Of a stretch of 64,000 bases of DNA, positions 7,583 through 16,581 are shown one piece after another. Both the position numbers and the translations under genes were made by a program. Numbering within the stretch: position 1 is the stretch's first letter; each line of letters opens with the position of its first letter. Source of the DNA: DATFDN01 sp963818725 (lineage in GTDB: Bacteria > Pseudomonadota > Alphaproteobacteria > Acetobacterales > Acetobacteraceae). Where the stretch lies: NCBI GenBank assembly GCA_963818725.1, contig CAWFTU010000008.1:235016-299015 (forward strand), given 5' to 3'. The notes beneath the pieces are model-generated. The model was not told the DNA's origin, ran no database searches, and worked only from the letters and a program-made list of their open reading frames with translations.

Positions 7583-9154
7583 TCAGCCGCTCCCCTGGGC
7601 GGCCCAGTGCCAGGGCATGAGCTCGTCGATGCGCGCCTGCGGCCAGCCACCGACGAGCCGGGTCAGCAACTCGCAGAGGTAGGCCTGCGGGTCGACGCCG
7701 TTCAGCTTGCAGGTCTCCACGAGCGAGGCGACGTGGGCCCAGTTTGACCCGCCTTCATCGCTTCCGGCGAAGAGCGCGTTCTTTCGACTCAGTTTCACCG
7801 GTCGGATCGCGCGCTCGACCGTGTTCGTGTCCGGCTCGATCCGGCCGTCGTCGAGAAAGCGCACGAGCCCGTCCCAGTGGTTCAGCGCGTAGCGGATCGC
7901 GCCCGCGGTCGGGCCGCGGCCCGGCAGCTTGGCCAGCTGCTGCTCGAACCAGGCGCGCAGCTCCAGCACCAGCGGCCGGCTCCGCTCCCGGCGCGCCGCC
8001 AGCCGTTGCGCCGGCGCCTGGCCGCGGACCTCGGCCTCGATCCGATAGAGCGCTGCGATTCGCTCAAGCGCCGCTGTGGCGATCGGGGCCGTGCCGGTCT
8101 TGGCCAGGTCGTAAAAGCCACGACGCACATGCGCCCAGCAGAAGACCAGCGTCACGGCGCCGCTGCCCTGTTTGTCGCGCGCGGGCTCGGCCAGCTTCTT
8201 ATAGGTCGTGTAGCCGTCGCACTGCAGAATGCCACGGAAGCCGCCGAGCAGCGTGTCGGCGTGCTGCTGCCCTCGGCCCGGCGCGTAGCTGTAAACCACC
8301 GCCGGCGGGTCCGTCCCAGACCAGGGCCGGTCGTCGCGTGCGAGCGCCCACAAGTAGCCGGTCTTGGTGCGGCCCCGCCCGGGGTCGAGCACCGGCAAGG
8401 TGGTCTCGTCGGCGAACACCCGCGCCGAGCCGAGCACGATCGCGCGCAGCCTGCTGACCACGGGCGCGATCTCGGCGGCGGCATAACCCACCCAGGAGGC
8501 CAAGGTGGAGCGCCCCAACTCCACCCCTTGCCGGGCCATGATCTGCGCCTGGCGATACAGCGGCAGGTGGTCGGCGTAGCGCGCCACCAGCACGTGCGCG
8601 ACCAGCGCCTCGGTGGGCAGCCCGCCCTCGATCAGTCGCGGCGGAGCAGGCGCCTGCACCACTGTACCTGCGCAAGTCCGGCACGCCAGCTTGGGGCGCT
8701 TGGTCACGATGACGCGGAACTGCGCCGGGATCACGTCGAGCCGCTCCGCGGTGTCGTGGCCGATGACCGCCATCACGCCGCGGCAGCACGGGCAGGCGCT
8801 GTCCTCGGGGGCCAGCGTCACCTCGACCCTGGGCAGGTGCGCAGGCAGCGCGCCGCGGCTGGCCCGGCGCTTGGCCGCGCGCCGCGCGCGCAGGCCCGGG
8901 TCGCGCTTCTCTCCCTCGGCCTCGCCCGTGGCGATCGCGGTCTCGAGATCCTCCAGGCCGAGCTGCAGCTGCGCGTCGGGCAGGCGCTCGGAGCGGGCGC
9001 CGAACTGCAGGCGCTTGAGGCGGAGCAGCAGGTGGCGCAGGCGGTCGTTCTGCTCGGCGAGCGCGTCGCGCTCGGCGGCCACGCTGTCCCGCTCCGTCCA
9101 GGCCGCGCGCAGCAACGCCTGCAGCGCGCCGACATCCTCGGGCAGAGCAGGCAT
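7583..9154 (-). CDS. tnpC: IS66 transposase TnpC (DDE)
   Basis: 523 aa with the IS66 order: N-terminal leucine-rich coiled coil (RLRHLLLRLKRLQFGARSE), a zinc-finger region with two CxxC-type pairs (SACPCCRGVM and LACRTCAG), and the DDE domain (FADETTLPVLDPGRGRTKTG, LQCDGYTTYK, VFCWAHVRRGFYD) ending with the DUF4372-like tail ALNHWDGLVRFLDDGRIEPD. Intact length. A GTG at 9178 is an alternative start. Confidence 0.95.
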   Translation of the reverse strand: MPALPEDVGALQALLRAAWTERDSVAAERDALAEQNDRLRHLLLRLKRLQFGARSERLPDAQLQLGLEDLETAIATGEAEGEKRDPGLRARRAAKRRASRGALPAHLPRVEVTLAPEDSACPCCRGVMAVIGHDTAERLDVIPAQFRVIVTKRPKLACRTCAGTVVQAPAPPRLIEGGLPTEALVAHVLVARYADHLPLYRQAQIMARQGVELGRSTLASWVGYAAAEIAPVVSRLRAIVLGSARVFADETTLPVLDPGRGRTKTGYLWALARDDRPWSGTDPPAVVYSYAPGRGQQHADTLLGGFRGILQCDGYTTYKKLAEPARDKQGSGAVTLVFCWAHVRRGFYDLAKTGTAPIATAALERIAALYRIEAEVRGQAPAQRLAARRERSRPLVLELRAWFEQQLAKLPGRGPTAGAIRYALNHWDGLVRFLDDGRIEPDTNTVERAIRPVKLSRKNALFAGSDEGGSNWAHVASLVETCKLNGVDPQAYLCELLTRLVGGWPQARIDELMPWHWAAQGSG

Positions 9155-9188
9155 CGGCTCGGGAGCGGCGCGCGTCACAGCACGAATC

Positions 9189-9545
9189 CTACGCCGGCAC
9201 GGTCGGGGTGGGAATCCTGCGCACCGCCTGCACCCGCGTCCAGTCGAGCCCGTCGAACAGGGCGGCGAACTCCACCGCCGACAGCCGCACGACGCCGTCC
9301 GCGATCGCCGGCCAGCGAAACCCACCCTGCTGCAGCTGCTTCCAGACCAGGACCAGGCCACTCGCATCCCAGACCAAGATTTTCACCCTGTCGGCCCGCT
9401 TGCAGCGGAACACCACGACCACACCCGAGAACGGGTCCTCGCCCAGCACCGCGGATGCCAACGCCGCCAGCCCGTGCGCCCCCTTGCGGAAGTCCACGGG
9501 CCGGGTCGCCAGCAGCACGCGCGCGCCGGCCGGGATGGTGATCAC
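9189..9545 (-). CDS. tnpB: IS66 TnpB accessory protein
   Basis: 118 aa, identical to the product at 6564-6920. The GTG start overlaps the tnpA stop. Part of the complete IS66 element. Confidence 0.92.
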   Translation of the reverse strand: MITIPAGARVLLATRPVDFRKGAHGLAALASAVLGEDPFSGVVVVFRCKRADRVKILVWDASGLVLVWKQLQQGGFRWPAIADGVVRLSAVEFAALFDGLDWTRVQAVRRIPTPTVPA

Positions 9546-9982
9546 GCCGCCGTCGCCGAGGCGCGGATCGCACGCAGCACCGCCGCGAGCAGCGTCATGT
9601 CCGTGCCGGCCCTGAGGCGCACGACGGCGCCGGCCAGCGCGATCTCGAGCGCAGGGGCAGACGCCATCGCTGCCACGGGGTCTGCCGACCCTGCCGCCTC
9701 GGTCACGGCCAGGATCGGCACGAACTCCGGCACCGACGCGTCCTCCAGGGCCACCTCCGACTGCGGCACCCGCTCGGCACAGCCCGCCTCACGCCGCCAC
9801 GCGAACACCTGCTGCGGGTGCACCTGCCAGCGCCGCGCCACGGCCGAGACCACCGCGCCCGGCGCCGTCGCCTCGGCCACGACCCGCGCCTTGTCCGCAG
9901 CCGACCAGCGCCGTCGCTCAGGCCTCGTCCGGACCTCCGCCCGGCGATGCTTCCCCCTCGTCTCGTGGTTGCCGTCAAACAT
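9542..9982 (-). CDS. tnpA: IS66 TnpA accessory protein
   Basis: 146 aa, identical to the product at 6127-6567; HTH in VSAVARRWQVHPQQVFAW. First gene of the complete IS66 element, reading away from the end at 10066. Confidence 0.9.
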   Translation of the reverse strand: MFDGNHETRGKHRRAEVRTRPERRRWSAADKARVVAEATAPGAVVSAVARRWQVHPQQVFAWRREAGCAERVPQSEVALEDASVPEFVPILAVTEAAGSADPVAAMASAPALEIALAGAVVRLRAGTDMTLLAAVLRAIRASATAA

Positions 9983-10167
9983 GATGTCTGCCCGAAGCTG
10001 CCAGCCTCAGGCACACCCACCATACTCACCCTCACCCGGGAAGAAGGGCCGCAGAGCGCCGCTTACGGTGCATCGGGGCTCCGAATTCGGCGAAAGTTCT
10101 TCTGCCACAAAGCCTCAGCTCGACTTTGGCCATTCAGGCGGCATGGCAGAGGGCGTGGGCGATGCCT

Positions 10168-11008
10168 TCACGGAGTTCCTGGACGGAGTTTTGCTGCCTT
10201 GGCCGAATGCCGTGAGATGATCAAACCCTGTTCGGCCCAGATTTGGCGCCGCACGGCGGCGAGGGCGTCGACGAATGTCGGCTGCTGCTTGTGATACCAA
10301 GCGGTCCTCCACGCGCGTGAGCGTGCCTGTTGGCCGAGACGGGCGGCGAGCAAAGTGACGATGGAGAACATGCCGAGCAGGCAGGGCGTGGTGCGCGCGA
10401 CAGCCTTGTCCGACCATTGCCGCTGGGTCTCAAGGCCGAGGTGATCGCGCACTTCTCGGAATGTGACCTCGAGTTGCCAGCGTTGGACGAACCAGCGGAC
10501 GATCTGGAGCGGGTCACGGGCGGGATCGGTGCAGAGCAGGGCCTGCGGGTCGAAGCGACGCTGGGGATCGCGCAGCAGCACCCAGCGGATCGGCACGACC
10601 GGCATACCGCTGTGACGCCAGACGGCAGTGGCGGAGTGGATCTCCACGACGCGCTCGCCCTCGCCATACCAGCCCGGCACCGTGACGCGTTGCCAGGGCG
10701 TGGTTGCCTCGGTGAGCACGGCGGCGAGTGTGGGCAGGCGCTTACCCTTGGTCCGGGGACGCCCAACCGTGCCAGGCGGGCGCGGCGGTGCTGGCTCGTA
10801 GAGGGCCGCATCCAACCGGAGGCGGGTGATGCAGATCAAGCCCCGGCGGGCCAGCGCCGCCAGGAAGTCGAGGGCGGAGAAACCGTTGTCGCTGACCAGC
10901 ACGATCTCGCGCCCAGGTAGCCATCGACGGGCCTGCAAGCCGAGTTGCCGGCCCCAGTCCGTCAGCTTCTTGTGCCGCCGCCCGTGCTTTTGCGCGTATC
11001 GCTCGGAG
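10168..11008 (-). pseudogene. C-terminal fragment of a DDE (IS4/IS701-type) transposase
   Basis: The frame enters from the IS21 end and encodes YAQKHGRRHKKLTDWGRQLG, LVSDNGFSALDFLAALARRG (probably the second catalytic Asp), RWFVQRWQLEVTFREVRDHLG (catalytic Glu helix, as in the YREK-like signature) and a normal C-terminus. The N-terminal part, including the first Asp, is gone: IS21 sequence begins at 11009. No matching 5' part exists beyond the IS21, so the deletion extends through the IS21 junction. Confidence 0.85.
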
Positions 11009-11121
11009 TGTGTTTCGGCGTGCAATTTTGACCCCCTGAGCCGGGGGATCGGCGTGCAATTTTGACCCCTGAATGTGTGGCTGCTGGGCTGCCTGCTTCA
11101 GTTCGAGGTGGGCGGTGGGGG

Positions 11122-12618
11122 ATGCTGATTGTGGAGACGGTCGGCCGGATCAGACGCGAGCATTTCGTCAGGGGCAAGTCGATCAAGGAGATCGCGCGTG
11201 ACCTGAAGGTGTCGCGCAACACGGTTCGCAAGGTGCTGCGGTCGGGCGAGACGTCGTTCTCGTATGAGCGGGAGGTTCAGCCGCGTCCCAAGATCGGGCA
11301 TTGGAAGGCGGAGCTGGACAAGCTGCTGACGAAGAACGCCGAGAGCGGGACGCGCGAACGGCTGACGCTCGTTCGCCTCTTCGAGGAGTGGCGAGGGTTG
11401 GGCCACGACGGCGGCTACGCCGCAATTCGCCGCTATGCCCGGCTTTGGAGCGGGCAGCACGCCGGACAGACGGCCGAGGCGTATGTGCCGCTGTCGTTCG
11501 CGCCGGGTGAGGCCTACCAGTTCGACTGGAGCCACGAAGTCGTCCTGATGAGCGGCGTCACGGTGACGGTGACGGTCGCGCACATTCGCCTGTGCCACAG
11601 CCGCATGATGTTCGTTCGCGCCTGCCCGCGCGAGACGCAGGAGATGGTGTTCGACGCCCACGAGCGGGCGTTTGCCTTCTTCAAGGGCGCCTGCACACGC
11701 GGCGTCTACGACAACATGAAGACAGCGGTGGAGGCGGTGTTTGTCGGCAAGGACCGGCAATACAATCGCCGCTTTCTGCAGATGTGCGCCCATCACCTGG
11801 TGGACCCGGTTGCCTGCACACCGGCCGCGGGCTGGGAGAAGGGCCAGGTGGAGAGCCAGGCCGGCTTGGTGCGCGAGCGCTTCCTCACGCCACGGCTGCG
11901 GGTGAACAGCTACGACGAACTGAATGGTTGGCTGTTGGACAAGTGCATCGCCTACGCCAAGGCGCATGCCCATCCGGAGCGCCCCGAGCAGACAGTGTGG
12001 GAGGTGTTCGAGGACGAGCGGCCAAAGCTGGTTCCCCACTGCGGTCGCCTCGACGGCTTCCACGCGCTGGCGGCCTCGGTGTCGAAGACCTGCCTGGTCC
12101 GCTTCGACAAAAACAAGTGCTCGGTCAGCGCCGGGGCGGTCGGCCGACCTGTCGAGATCCACGCCTATGCCGACCGGATCGTCATCCGTCAGGACGGACG
12201 CGCCGTAGGGGAACATCGCCGCCGCTATGGACGGGGCGAGACAATCTACGATCCTTGGCATTACGTGCCGGTGCTGGCCCGCAAGCCTGGCGCCCTGCGC
12301 AATGGCGCGCCGTTCAGGGACTGGATCCTGCCCGCGGCGATGGAGCGGGTGCGGCGTCGCCTTACCGGATCTGACGATGGTGACCGGCAGATGGTCGCCA
12401 TTCTGGCAGCCGTGCTGACCGACGGGCTGCCGGCGGTCGAAGCGGCCCGCGCGCAGGCGATGGCCGAAGGCGTCCATTCCTCCGACGTGATCATCAACAT
12501 CCTCACCCGGCAGCGCGATCCCGGACCGACCGCCGTCATCGCCACGCCGGATGCGCTGACCCTTCGGCATGTGCCCGCCGCCGATTGCGCCCGATACGAT
12601 CAGCTCAGGAGCCGATGA
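11122..12618 (+). CDS. istA: IS21 transposase IstA
   Basis: 498 aa from the ATG at 11122 (a longer frame starts with TTG at 11062). N-terminal HTH (GKSIKEIARDLKVSRNTVRKVL), integrase-core DDE region starting YQFDWSHEVVLM, with GVYDNMKTAVEAVFVGKDRQ and CTPAAGWEKGQVESQAGLVR supplying the later acidic residues, and a C-terminal Mu-like domain. The stop overlaps the istB ATG (ATGA). It differs from the second copy at a few residues only (for example Glu/Gly in VLRSGETSF). Confidence 0.95.
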   Translation: MLIVETVGRIRREHFVRGKSIKEIARDLKVSRNTVRKVLRSGETSFSYEREVQPRPKIGHWKAELDKLLTKNAESGTRERLTLVRLFEEWRGLGHDGGYAAIRRYARLWSGQHAGQTAEAYVPLSFAPGEAYQFDWSHEVVLMSGVTVTVTVAHIRLCHSRMMFVRACPRETQEMVFDAHERAFAFFKGACTRGVYDNMKTAVEAVFVGKDRQYNRRFLQMCAHHLVDPVACTPAAGWEKGQVESQAGLVRERFLTPRLRVNSYDELNGWLLDKCIAYAKAHAHPERPEQTVWEVFEDERPKLVPHCGRLDGFHALAASVSKTCLVRFDKNKCSVSAGAVGRPVEIHAYADRIVIRQDGRAVGEHRRRYGRGETIYDPWHYVPVLARKPGALRNGAPFRDWILPAAMERVRRRLTGSDDGDRQMVAILAAVLTDGLPAVEAARAQAMAEGVHSSDVIINILTRQRDPGPTAVIATPDALTLRHVPAADCARYDQLRSR

Positions 12619-13352
12619 GCATGGAGCGGACCGAAGTCCTCGACATGATGGGCACGCTGAAGCTCTTCGGCATGAGGGGCGCCTGTGACGAGGCCCTGGC
12701 CGCGGCGATCAAGCGCAAGCACGAACCGCAGCGCTTCGTCGGCGACCTGCTCAAGGCCGAGATGTCCGAGAAGCAGGCACGCTCGATCAGGTGCCAGATG
12801 ACTATCGCCAAGCTGCCGCTCGCCAAGGATCTCGACGACTTCGCCTTCAAGGGAACGCCGATCGACGAGAGCCTGGTGCGCGATCTCGCCGGCGGCAACT
12901 TCGTCACGCAACAGCGTAACGCGGCCCTGGTCGGCGGAACCGGTTCCGGCAAAACGCACTTGGCCATCGCGATCGCGCGAAGCTGCATCCGTGCCGGATC
13001 GCGCGGGCGCTTCTTCAACACCGTCGACCTGGTCAACCGCCTCGAGGCTGAGGGCCGCGCTGGACGTCAGGGACGCCTCGCCGACTTCCTGACCCGTCTC
13101 GACTTCGTGGTCCTCGACGAGCTCGGCTACCTGCCGTTCGCCCAAGTCGGCGGGCAACTGTTGTTCCACACCGTCAGTCGCCTTTACGAACGCACCTCGG
13201 TGATCGTCACCACGAACCTCGCCTTTGGTGAATGGCCGAGCGTGTTCGCGGGCGACGCCAAGATGACCACCGCGCCGCTGGATCGCCCAACCCATCACTG
13301 CGACATCGTCGAGACCGGCAACGACAGCTGGCGCTTCAAGAACCGCGCCTGA
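12615..13352 (+). CDS. istB: IS21 helper ATPase IstB
   Basis: 245 aa AAA+ ATPase that selects target DNA for IstA. Walker A in GGTGSGKTHLAIAIA, Walker B in FVVLDELGYLPF, sensor region in SVIVTTNLAFGEW. Start at 12615 overlaps the istA stop. Length and motifs are normal, so the istAB module is probably active apart from the interrupted right end of the element. Confidence 0.95.
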   Translation: MSMERTEVLDMMGTLKLFGMRGACDEALAAAIKRKHEPQRFVGDLLKAEMSEKQARSIRCQMTIAKLPLAKDLDDFAFKGTPIDESLVRDLAGGNFVTQQRNAALVGGTGSGKTHLAIAIARSCIRAGSRGRFFNTVDLVNRLEAEGRAGRQGRLADFLTRLDFVVLDELGYLPFAQVGGQLLFHTVSRLYERTSVIVTTNLAFGEWPSVFAGDAKMTTAPLDRPTHHCDIVETGNDSWRFKNRA

Positions 13353-13527
13353 GCTTCACAAGCAACCGCCAGGGCTTGCACCGGTGGGTCCACGGGGGAG
13401 AGACCCCGCGCGCCGCTGCGCCAGCCTCTGCATGGGCACTCCGCAACGCGAGGGTCTCCCCTATGGGCTACCGGCACAAGCAAACAACACGGGGTCACGA
13501 TTGGACGCCGATCCGGGGTCAAAGTTC

Positions 13528-15221
13528 GGCTCTCCGCGGTTTCTGGTGCAGCAGTTGTCCGGATCAGGCCGCTTGCAGAACCCGAGCCCGCAGCAGGTCA
13601 TGCTTGGCTCGCCCATACATTTGCCGCTTGATCAGCTTCAGCCTGGTGATCTGGCCTTCGGTCTGCCCGTTGCTCCACGGCATCTCAAGCGCAGCCCGAA
13701 CCGCAGCTTCATCCTGCTTGAGCCCGCCGGCAAACGACCGCATCTCGCTTTCGGCCGCGTCGGCCAGCCAGCGGTCGAGTTCGTCGCTCTTCCGCTCGCG
13801 CACGATGGCCGCGAAGCTCAGGGCGAGATCACGTGCCAGCGCAAGAGGCGCCGAGGTGGCGAGCAACTGATTGAGATATTGCTGCTCCTCCGCCTGCAGC
13901 GTGGACGGGTCGGCGGTGAGCATCCGAGCCACGCGCCGTAGCGGCGGCACCGTGAAGCAGGAGTCAGCCCGGCCGGGGTGACCTGCAAGGCGCTGCCGGG
14001 TAGCCCATTCGGTGACGACGCGCAGCCCGCCCTGGAACCCGGCATCCCGCAGTTCGCGCCACAGCTGGGTTCCATTGCGGCACCCCTCGGCCCAGCGTCG
14101 CTCGAGCGTGGCGCGGTAAGGCTCCAACATGCTCCGGCGGGGGCGGAAGGGATCCGGCCCAGCGCCGCGCAGCCAACGCCGGGCCGTGTTGCCTCCGATG
14201 GCCAGCCTGCGCACGATCTCCTTGATCGGCATGCCCTCCCGCCGGAGGCGCATCACCTCGTCATAGATGTCGTGTTGCCTGCGCCACCGTTCCCAGTGTC
14301 GCCGTTCGGCACTCGTCATCGGCGGTGCCACGGTCGTGGTCGTCTCTGCGGTATCCAGCTGCGCGGCGGACCGCACCTCGCGCCTGCGGCGCCGGACAGC
14401 ATCGAGCAGGGCGCTGCTGCAGTTCTCCAGCAGGTGCCAGCGGTCGCTGACCTGAACGGCGTCGGGCGCGCCCCGGCCTGCGGCGTCCGCATAGGTTCCG
14501 CCACGGTCGCGGCTGAGCACCTCGGCTCCGGGATGTGCCTTAAGCCAGGCGACGAGCGTGTCGGCGCGGCGGTCCGGCAGGAGGTCGACCACACGGTGGC
14601 GCTCGAGGTCAACGAGAATGGTGCCGTAGCGCCTGCCACGGCGCCACGCCCAGTCGTCTACCCCGAGTACCCGCGGAGCCTGGGCGGGGGTCTCCGGCGC
14701 TCCGCGGCGGAGCATGCCGAGCAGGGTGGTGGCGCCAACCGGCATCGTCAGGCGGCGCGCCAGGCGAGATCCGGCTTCGCCACCAAGCGCGAGACCGATA
14801 TGGCGTTGGATCTCGGCCAGCCGTGCGGTCCGACGCGCTCGCGGTGCGGTCACTTCGGGAAGGCGCTCGGCAAAGATCCGGCGCTTGCATCCGCTGGTCG
14901 TGCAGCGGAACCGCCGCGCCTGGACGCGCAGGGCGACGATCTGTCCCTGCCAAGGCAGGTCGGCCAGGGTCCGCTGGTAATGGCTATGCACGCGCGCGGA
15001 CGCCGCGCCACAGCGCGGGCAGACGGAGGTCAGCGACTTCGGGCGGGAGAGAATGACGACGCGGTCAAGCCCGGGAAGGACCTGCTCGACGAACAGACCC
15101 TCCGGGATCATGGGCAGGAGATGGGAGAGCAACTCGGCACGGAATGAAGAAGGAAGCTGTCCTCCTCCATATGGGGTCACGCCACCTCAAGCGACCACCT
15201 GCACCAGAAACCGCGGAGAGC
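13528..15221 (-). mobile_element. ISL3-family element nested in IS21 (1,694 bp)
   Basis: Terminal repeats GGCTCTCCGCGGTTTCTGG (13528) and its complement ending at 15221. CAAAGTTC occurs on both sides (13520-13527 and 15222-15229), an 8-bp duplication typical of ISL3; the register is ambiguous by one base. Joining the flanks restores the uninterrupted IS21 right end, so this insertion is younger than the IS21. Confidence 0.93.
13564..15180 (-). CDS. ISL3-family transposase
   Basis: 538 aa from the longest start (MTPYGGG...; a Met 23 codons in, MIPEGLF, is also plausible). Zinc finger CPRCGAASARVHSHY plus CTTSGCKRRIF, HTH domain, then the DDE_Tnp_ISL3 domain beginning VLGVDDWAWRRGRRYGTILV with the second Asp region SDRWHLLENC and a long helical insertion, and the conserved C-terminal PWSNGQTEGQITRLKLIKRQMYG containing the catalytic Glu. 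The coding frame is intact. Confidence 0.95.
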   Translation of the reverse strand: MTPYGGGQLPSSFRAELLSHLLPMIPEGLFVEQVLPGLDRVVILSRPKSLTSVCPRCGAASARVHSHYQRTLADLPWQGQIVALRVQARRFRCTTSGCKRRIFAERLPEVTAPRARRTARLAEIQRHIGLALGGEAGSRLARRLTMPVGATTLLGMLRRGAPETPAQAPRVLGVDDWAWRRGRRYGTILVDLERHRVVDLLPDRRADTLVAWLKAHPGAEVLSRDRGGTYADAAGRGAPDAVQVSDRWHLLENCSSALLDAVRRRRREVRSAAQLDTAETTTTVAPPMTSAERRHWERWRRQHDIYDEVMRLRREGMPIKEIVRRLAIGGNTARRWLRGAGPDPFRPRRSMLEPYRATLERRWAEGCRNGTQLWRELRDAGFQGGLRVVTEWATRQRLAGHPGRADSCFTVPPLRRVARMLTADPSTLQAEEQQYLNQLLATSAPLALARDLALSFAAIVRERKSDELDRWLADAAESEMRSFAGGLKQDEAAVRAALEMPWSNGQTEGQITRLKLIKRQMYGRAKHDLLRARVLQAA

Positions 15222-15243
15222 CAAAGTTCGACGCCGATTGACA

Positions 15244-16500
15244 GCGGGCACAGAGCTCGGCGGGATCGAGCCCCATCGCGCGCTCAGCCTCGGCACGCTT
15301 GAAGCAGAGATAGGCGTCAAGGAAGACTGGGCCGAACCAGCGCCGCGCCGCCTCGCTCGCCGCCAGATTGTCGAGCGCCTCGGAGAGCCGGCGCGGCAGG
15401 GAAGGCGGCGTTTTGGCTGACGGGCGCAGCGGAAGCGCGCGGCTGATCCCGTCCGCCCCGGCGACAGCACCGCGCCGAGGGCGAGATAGGGGCTCGCGGC
15501 GGCGTCGGCGACGCGGAATTCCACATTGAACTGACGGGCGGCTTCGGTCGGGCCGGACGCGGCGAAGACCGGGCAGACGCGCAAGGCGGCGCCACGGTCC
15601 TGGCGCTGGATGTCGATCGCGGTGGGCGCCCAGCGATTGGGCGTGAGCCGCAGATAGGAGGCGGGCGAGGGCGCCGTCACCGCGCAGATGGCAGGAAGAT
15701 GCTCCAGGATGCCCGCGCAGAAATGCTGCGCGAGCCGGCTGAGCCCCAATATCTGGTCGGGCGCATGGGTGACGGGCGCACCGGAGCGGTCATTGAGACT
15801 TAGGTGGATATGCACGCCGTTGCCCACGCCCTCGGGGGCGGGCATCGGCGAGAACACTGCCCGCGCGCCCAGCCGGTGCGCGGTAGCGCGGGCCATCTCC
15901 CGGGCGATGACAGCCCTGTCGGCGGCAGCCGTCGCCGGGGCGGGCGCGAGCGTGACCTCGAACTGTCTTGCGCCGTACTCGGCGAGGAATGTGTCCGGCA
16001 CGGCGCCAGCCGCGCGGAGCGCGGCGATGAGGCTTGCGCCGAAGCCGCCCTGGCGGCGGAAGGCGCCGAGGCTATAGGCGGTCGCCCGGGCGGTCGTCCG
16101 TGCCGGTATAGACGAACTCCTGCTCGAAGGCGGCGGTCAGGGACAGCCCCGCTGCCTGATCGAGCGCCGCCACCGCGCGGCGCAGGAAGGCGCGCGGGCA
16201 GCACTCCCACTCCGTTCCATCCGTGTTGCGGATGTCGCCCAGGAAGAAGTGCTCGGGCACCGAACCGTCCTGGAAATCGACCCTCACCTCGGCACCCTCA
16301 TCGGCAACAATCATCAAGTCGCCCGACGTACCGAACGGCGTTTCCCAGATCGGACCGAAGGCGGACATCATCAGGTTGCTGTGCGTCCAGCCGATGCCCT
16401 TGTTCCGACGGACGTCGATTTCTCGGGCGGGAAACGCCTTGCCGCGAACATGACCGGACATGTCGCAGGTCGCGACGAAGACAAGTTCCTCGCGCAGCAT
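15244..16500 (-). pseudogene. Glutamine synthetase-like gene, frameshifted and cut by IS21
   Basis: Leftward GS-fold ligase (ammonia or amine to glutamate-type substrate). The first frame (16500-16072) holds the N-terminal beta-grasp part and the catalytic start AAFEQEFVYTG. A one-base shift near 16075 breaks it, and the next frame continues with FEVTLAP, GVHIHLSLND (ATP/metal site), NRWAPTAIDIQRQDRG and NVEFRVADAAASPYLALG. A second shift near 15478 moves the C-terminus (LDNLAASEAARRWFGP, FLDAYLCFKRAEAERAMG) to the third frame. IS21 sequence begins a few codons before the expected end. Two frameshifts plus truncation make a functional enzyme unlikely. The substrate subclass cannot be told. 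Confidence 0.8.
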
Positions 16501-16531
16501 ACCGCCCCACGTGCAGCATACCGCCCCACGT
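16494..16531. repeat. Perfect 19-bp tandem duplication at the glutamine synthetase-like start
   Basis: Unit GCAGCATACCGCCCCACGT occurs twice head to tail (16494-16512, 16513-16531). Each unit contains the complement of ATG, so the duplication creates two start codons 19 nt apart and therefore in different frames. Confidence 0.9.
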
Positions 16532-16540
16532 TCGGCTGTA

Positions 16541-16565
16541 GGCCTGCACGCTAGCCGCGCAGGCC
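16541..16565 (-). terminator. Hairpin after pheT
   Basis: GGCCTGC and GCAGGCC (7 bp) enclose an 11-nt loop about 17 nt after the pheT stop. No U-run follows. It may mark the end of the pheST transcript or simply stabilise it. Confidence 0.4.
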
Positions 16566-16581
16566 GGCGTGGGCAATCCTT

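Larger units (their letters stand above)
7067..10066 (-). mobile_element. Complete IS66-family element with a passenger gene (3,000 bp)
   Basis: Ends GTAAGCGATGCGTCGGGGCC (7067) and, on the other strand, GTAAGCGGCGCTCTGCGGCC (10066) form the imperfect IS66 terminal repeats. It carries tnpA-tnpB-tnpC and, downstream of tnpC, a pRiA4b ORF-3-like gene, all leftward. Only the outer end (10066) is next to the 8-bp duplication GGTGCATC; the inner end abuts the truncated copy. Confidence 0.9.
11009..15243 (+). mobile_element. IS21-family element, copy 1, interrupted by ISL3
   Basis: Ends are TGTGTTTCGGCGTGCAATTT (11009) and, after the nested ISL3, CGACGCCGATTGACA (ending 15243). Without the ISL3 insertion the element is about 2,533 bp, matching the 2,531-bp copy at 59152-61682. 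Subterminal direct repeats of GGCGTGCAATTTTGACCCC, as in IS21 multiple end repeats, are visible at 11017 and 11051. The flanks (CTCGGAG on the left, GCGGGCA on the right) do not match: there is no target duplication, which suggests an adjacent deletion. Confidence 0.92.
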
